NCBI GenBank assembly: GCA_023055505.1
Contig: JALIRH010000003.1
Span: 620,001 to 684,000, forward strand
From: Callipepla californica brunnescens
Taxonomy: Eukaryota > Chordata > Aves > Galliformes > Odontophoridae
Reading direction: 5' to 3'
DNA: 64,000 bases
In this document: positions 63,620 to 64,000 of the stretch, one piece after another
Layout: the number at the start of each line of letters is the position of its first letter
Numbering within the stretch: position 1 is the stretch's first letter
Program-made: the position numbers and the translations under genes
The notes under the pieces: generated by a model
Databases searched by the model: none
Told to the model about the DNA's origin: nothing
What the model saw: the letters and a program-made list of their open reading frames with translations, nothing else

Positions 63620-63850
63620 CATTTGAAGGCCTCAAGTAGGGAGGGATCTCCAGCAAGATACCCCTGCCTCCACTGCCAGCCCTTAAATCAGTTCTGGGAA
63701 GGGGTAGATTCTAGCTCCACCCCTTCCAGTCACTCAAGTACATTGAATGCACCTGAGCTCTCCTGGGTTCGCCCTGCCTTCCCACCAGGTGCTCAATCAC
63801 TGTTTCAAGCCATGACTTAGCATTTCTGCTGCAGCCTGAGATGATGGAGG
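63620..63850. repeat. GC-richer block interrupting a mariner-like element
   Basis: Distinct from the surrounding AT-rich DNA: gggagggatctccagcaaga, tgcctccactgccagccctt, gaaggggtagattctagctcc and ctcctgggttcgccctgcct. It lies between two segments that look like consecutive parts of one mariner-like element. It may be a nested insertion of another repeat, but I cannot name its family. The open frame through it (63563-63820 plus) has no recognisable product. Confidence 0.4.
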
Positions 63851-63854
63851 GGGT

Positions 63855-63910
63855 ATGTTAGTGGAGGTAGAATCTTCCCACCAATATTCCATTAAACATT
63901 GTTGGTTTGA
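63855..63910 (-). mobile_element. Second piece of the interrupted mariner-like element
   Basis: Contains aatcttcccaccaatattcc and attaaacattgttg, which match the internal sequence following the terminal repeat in the copy at 9639 (gaaccttcctgccaatattc, then ttacatcttgttg). It is collinear with the piece at 63441 and in the same orientation. Confidence 0.6.
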
Positions 63911-64000
63911 GAGTCTAATTGTTTGAGTTAAATTCTAAAAGAAGTGAAAAGTAACTTTGATAATGCAACTAAAACCTTCCTACTACCTGCTGTTTTCTTT

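Larger units (their letters stand above)
62451..64000. other. Intergenic region upstream of ASCC3
   Basis: No coding exon is recognised. It contains an A-rich low-complexity tract (62672-62739), the interrupted mariner-like pieces (63441-63510 and 63855-63910), and a GC-richer block between them. Confidence 0.65.

Noticed and set aside
63563..63820. An 85-codon plus-strand frame beyond the promoter
   Set aside because: It lies in the GC-richer probable repeat and matches no known product.
1..64000. tRNA, rRNA, microRNA, CRISPR or operon-like structures
   Set aside because: None was seen on either strand. Bacterial-type features are not expected in a vertebrate intron-rich locus.

Overview
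The window is vertebrate nuclear DNA, AT-rich and intron-dominated. It carries many CR1-type LINE fragments, several ending in the ATTCTATGATT octamer-like tail, and copies of a short mariner-like element resembling Galluhop/Mariner1 of the chicken genome. Together these point to a bird, most probably a galliform such as chicken or a close relative. Nothing bacterial, phage-like or CRISPR-like is present.

Only one protein-coding gene is recognisable: the 5' part of ASCC3 on the minus strand. ASCC3 is the large Ski2/Brr2-like helicase subunit of the ASC-1 complex. I reconstructed nine coding exons by matching open segments to consensus splice sites. From 5' to 3' on the minus strand they lie at 50860-50717 (contains the ATG), 49059-48909, 43109-42526, 20553-20433, 17880-17673, 16934-16793, 16200-16075, 2794-2594 and 2135-1995. 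Codon phase is intact across every junction and gives 588 continuous residues. These cover the ASCC2-binding N-terminal region and the start of the first helicase cassette (Walker A and motif Ia). The rest of the gene lies off the low-coordinate edge. A non-coding first exon is inferred in a CpG island at about 61,650-62,450, where an inverted CCAAT box and GC box mark a TATA-less promoter.

Layout: 1-1994 intron 10; 1995-2794 two helicase exons; 2795-16074 a 13.3 kb intron; 16075-17880 three clustered exons; 20433-20553 one exon; 20554-42525 a 22 kb intron with few recognisable repeats; 42526-43109 the largest exon; 43110-50716 two introns rich in CR1, with an exon at 48909-49059; 50717-50860 first coding exon; 50861 to about 61,920 intron 1; 61,650-62,450 CpG island promoter; 62,450-64,000 upstream intergenic DNA with an interrupted mariner-like element.

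I found no undescribed biological system. The items most worth a second look are a possible 10-codon upstream ORF created by the exon 1/exon 2 junction, long G/C homopolymers in introns, oppositely oriented CR1 copies within one pre-mRNA, an apparent nested insertion near the right edge, and an unclassified repeat-like block near 29.1-29.35 kb.
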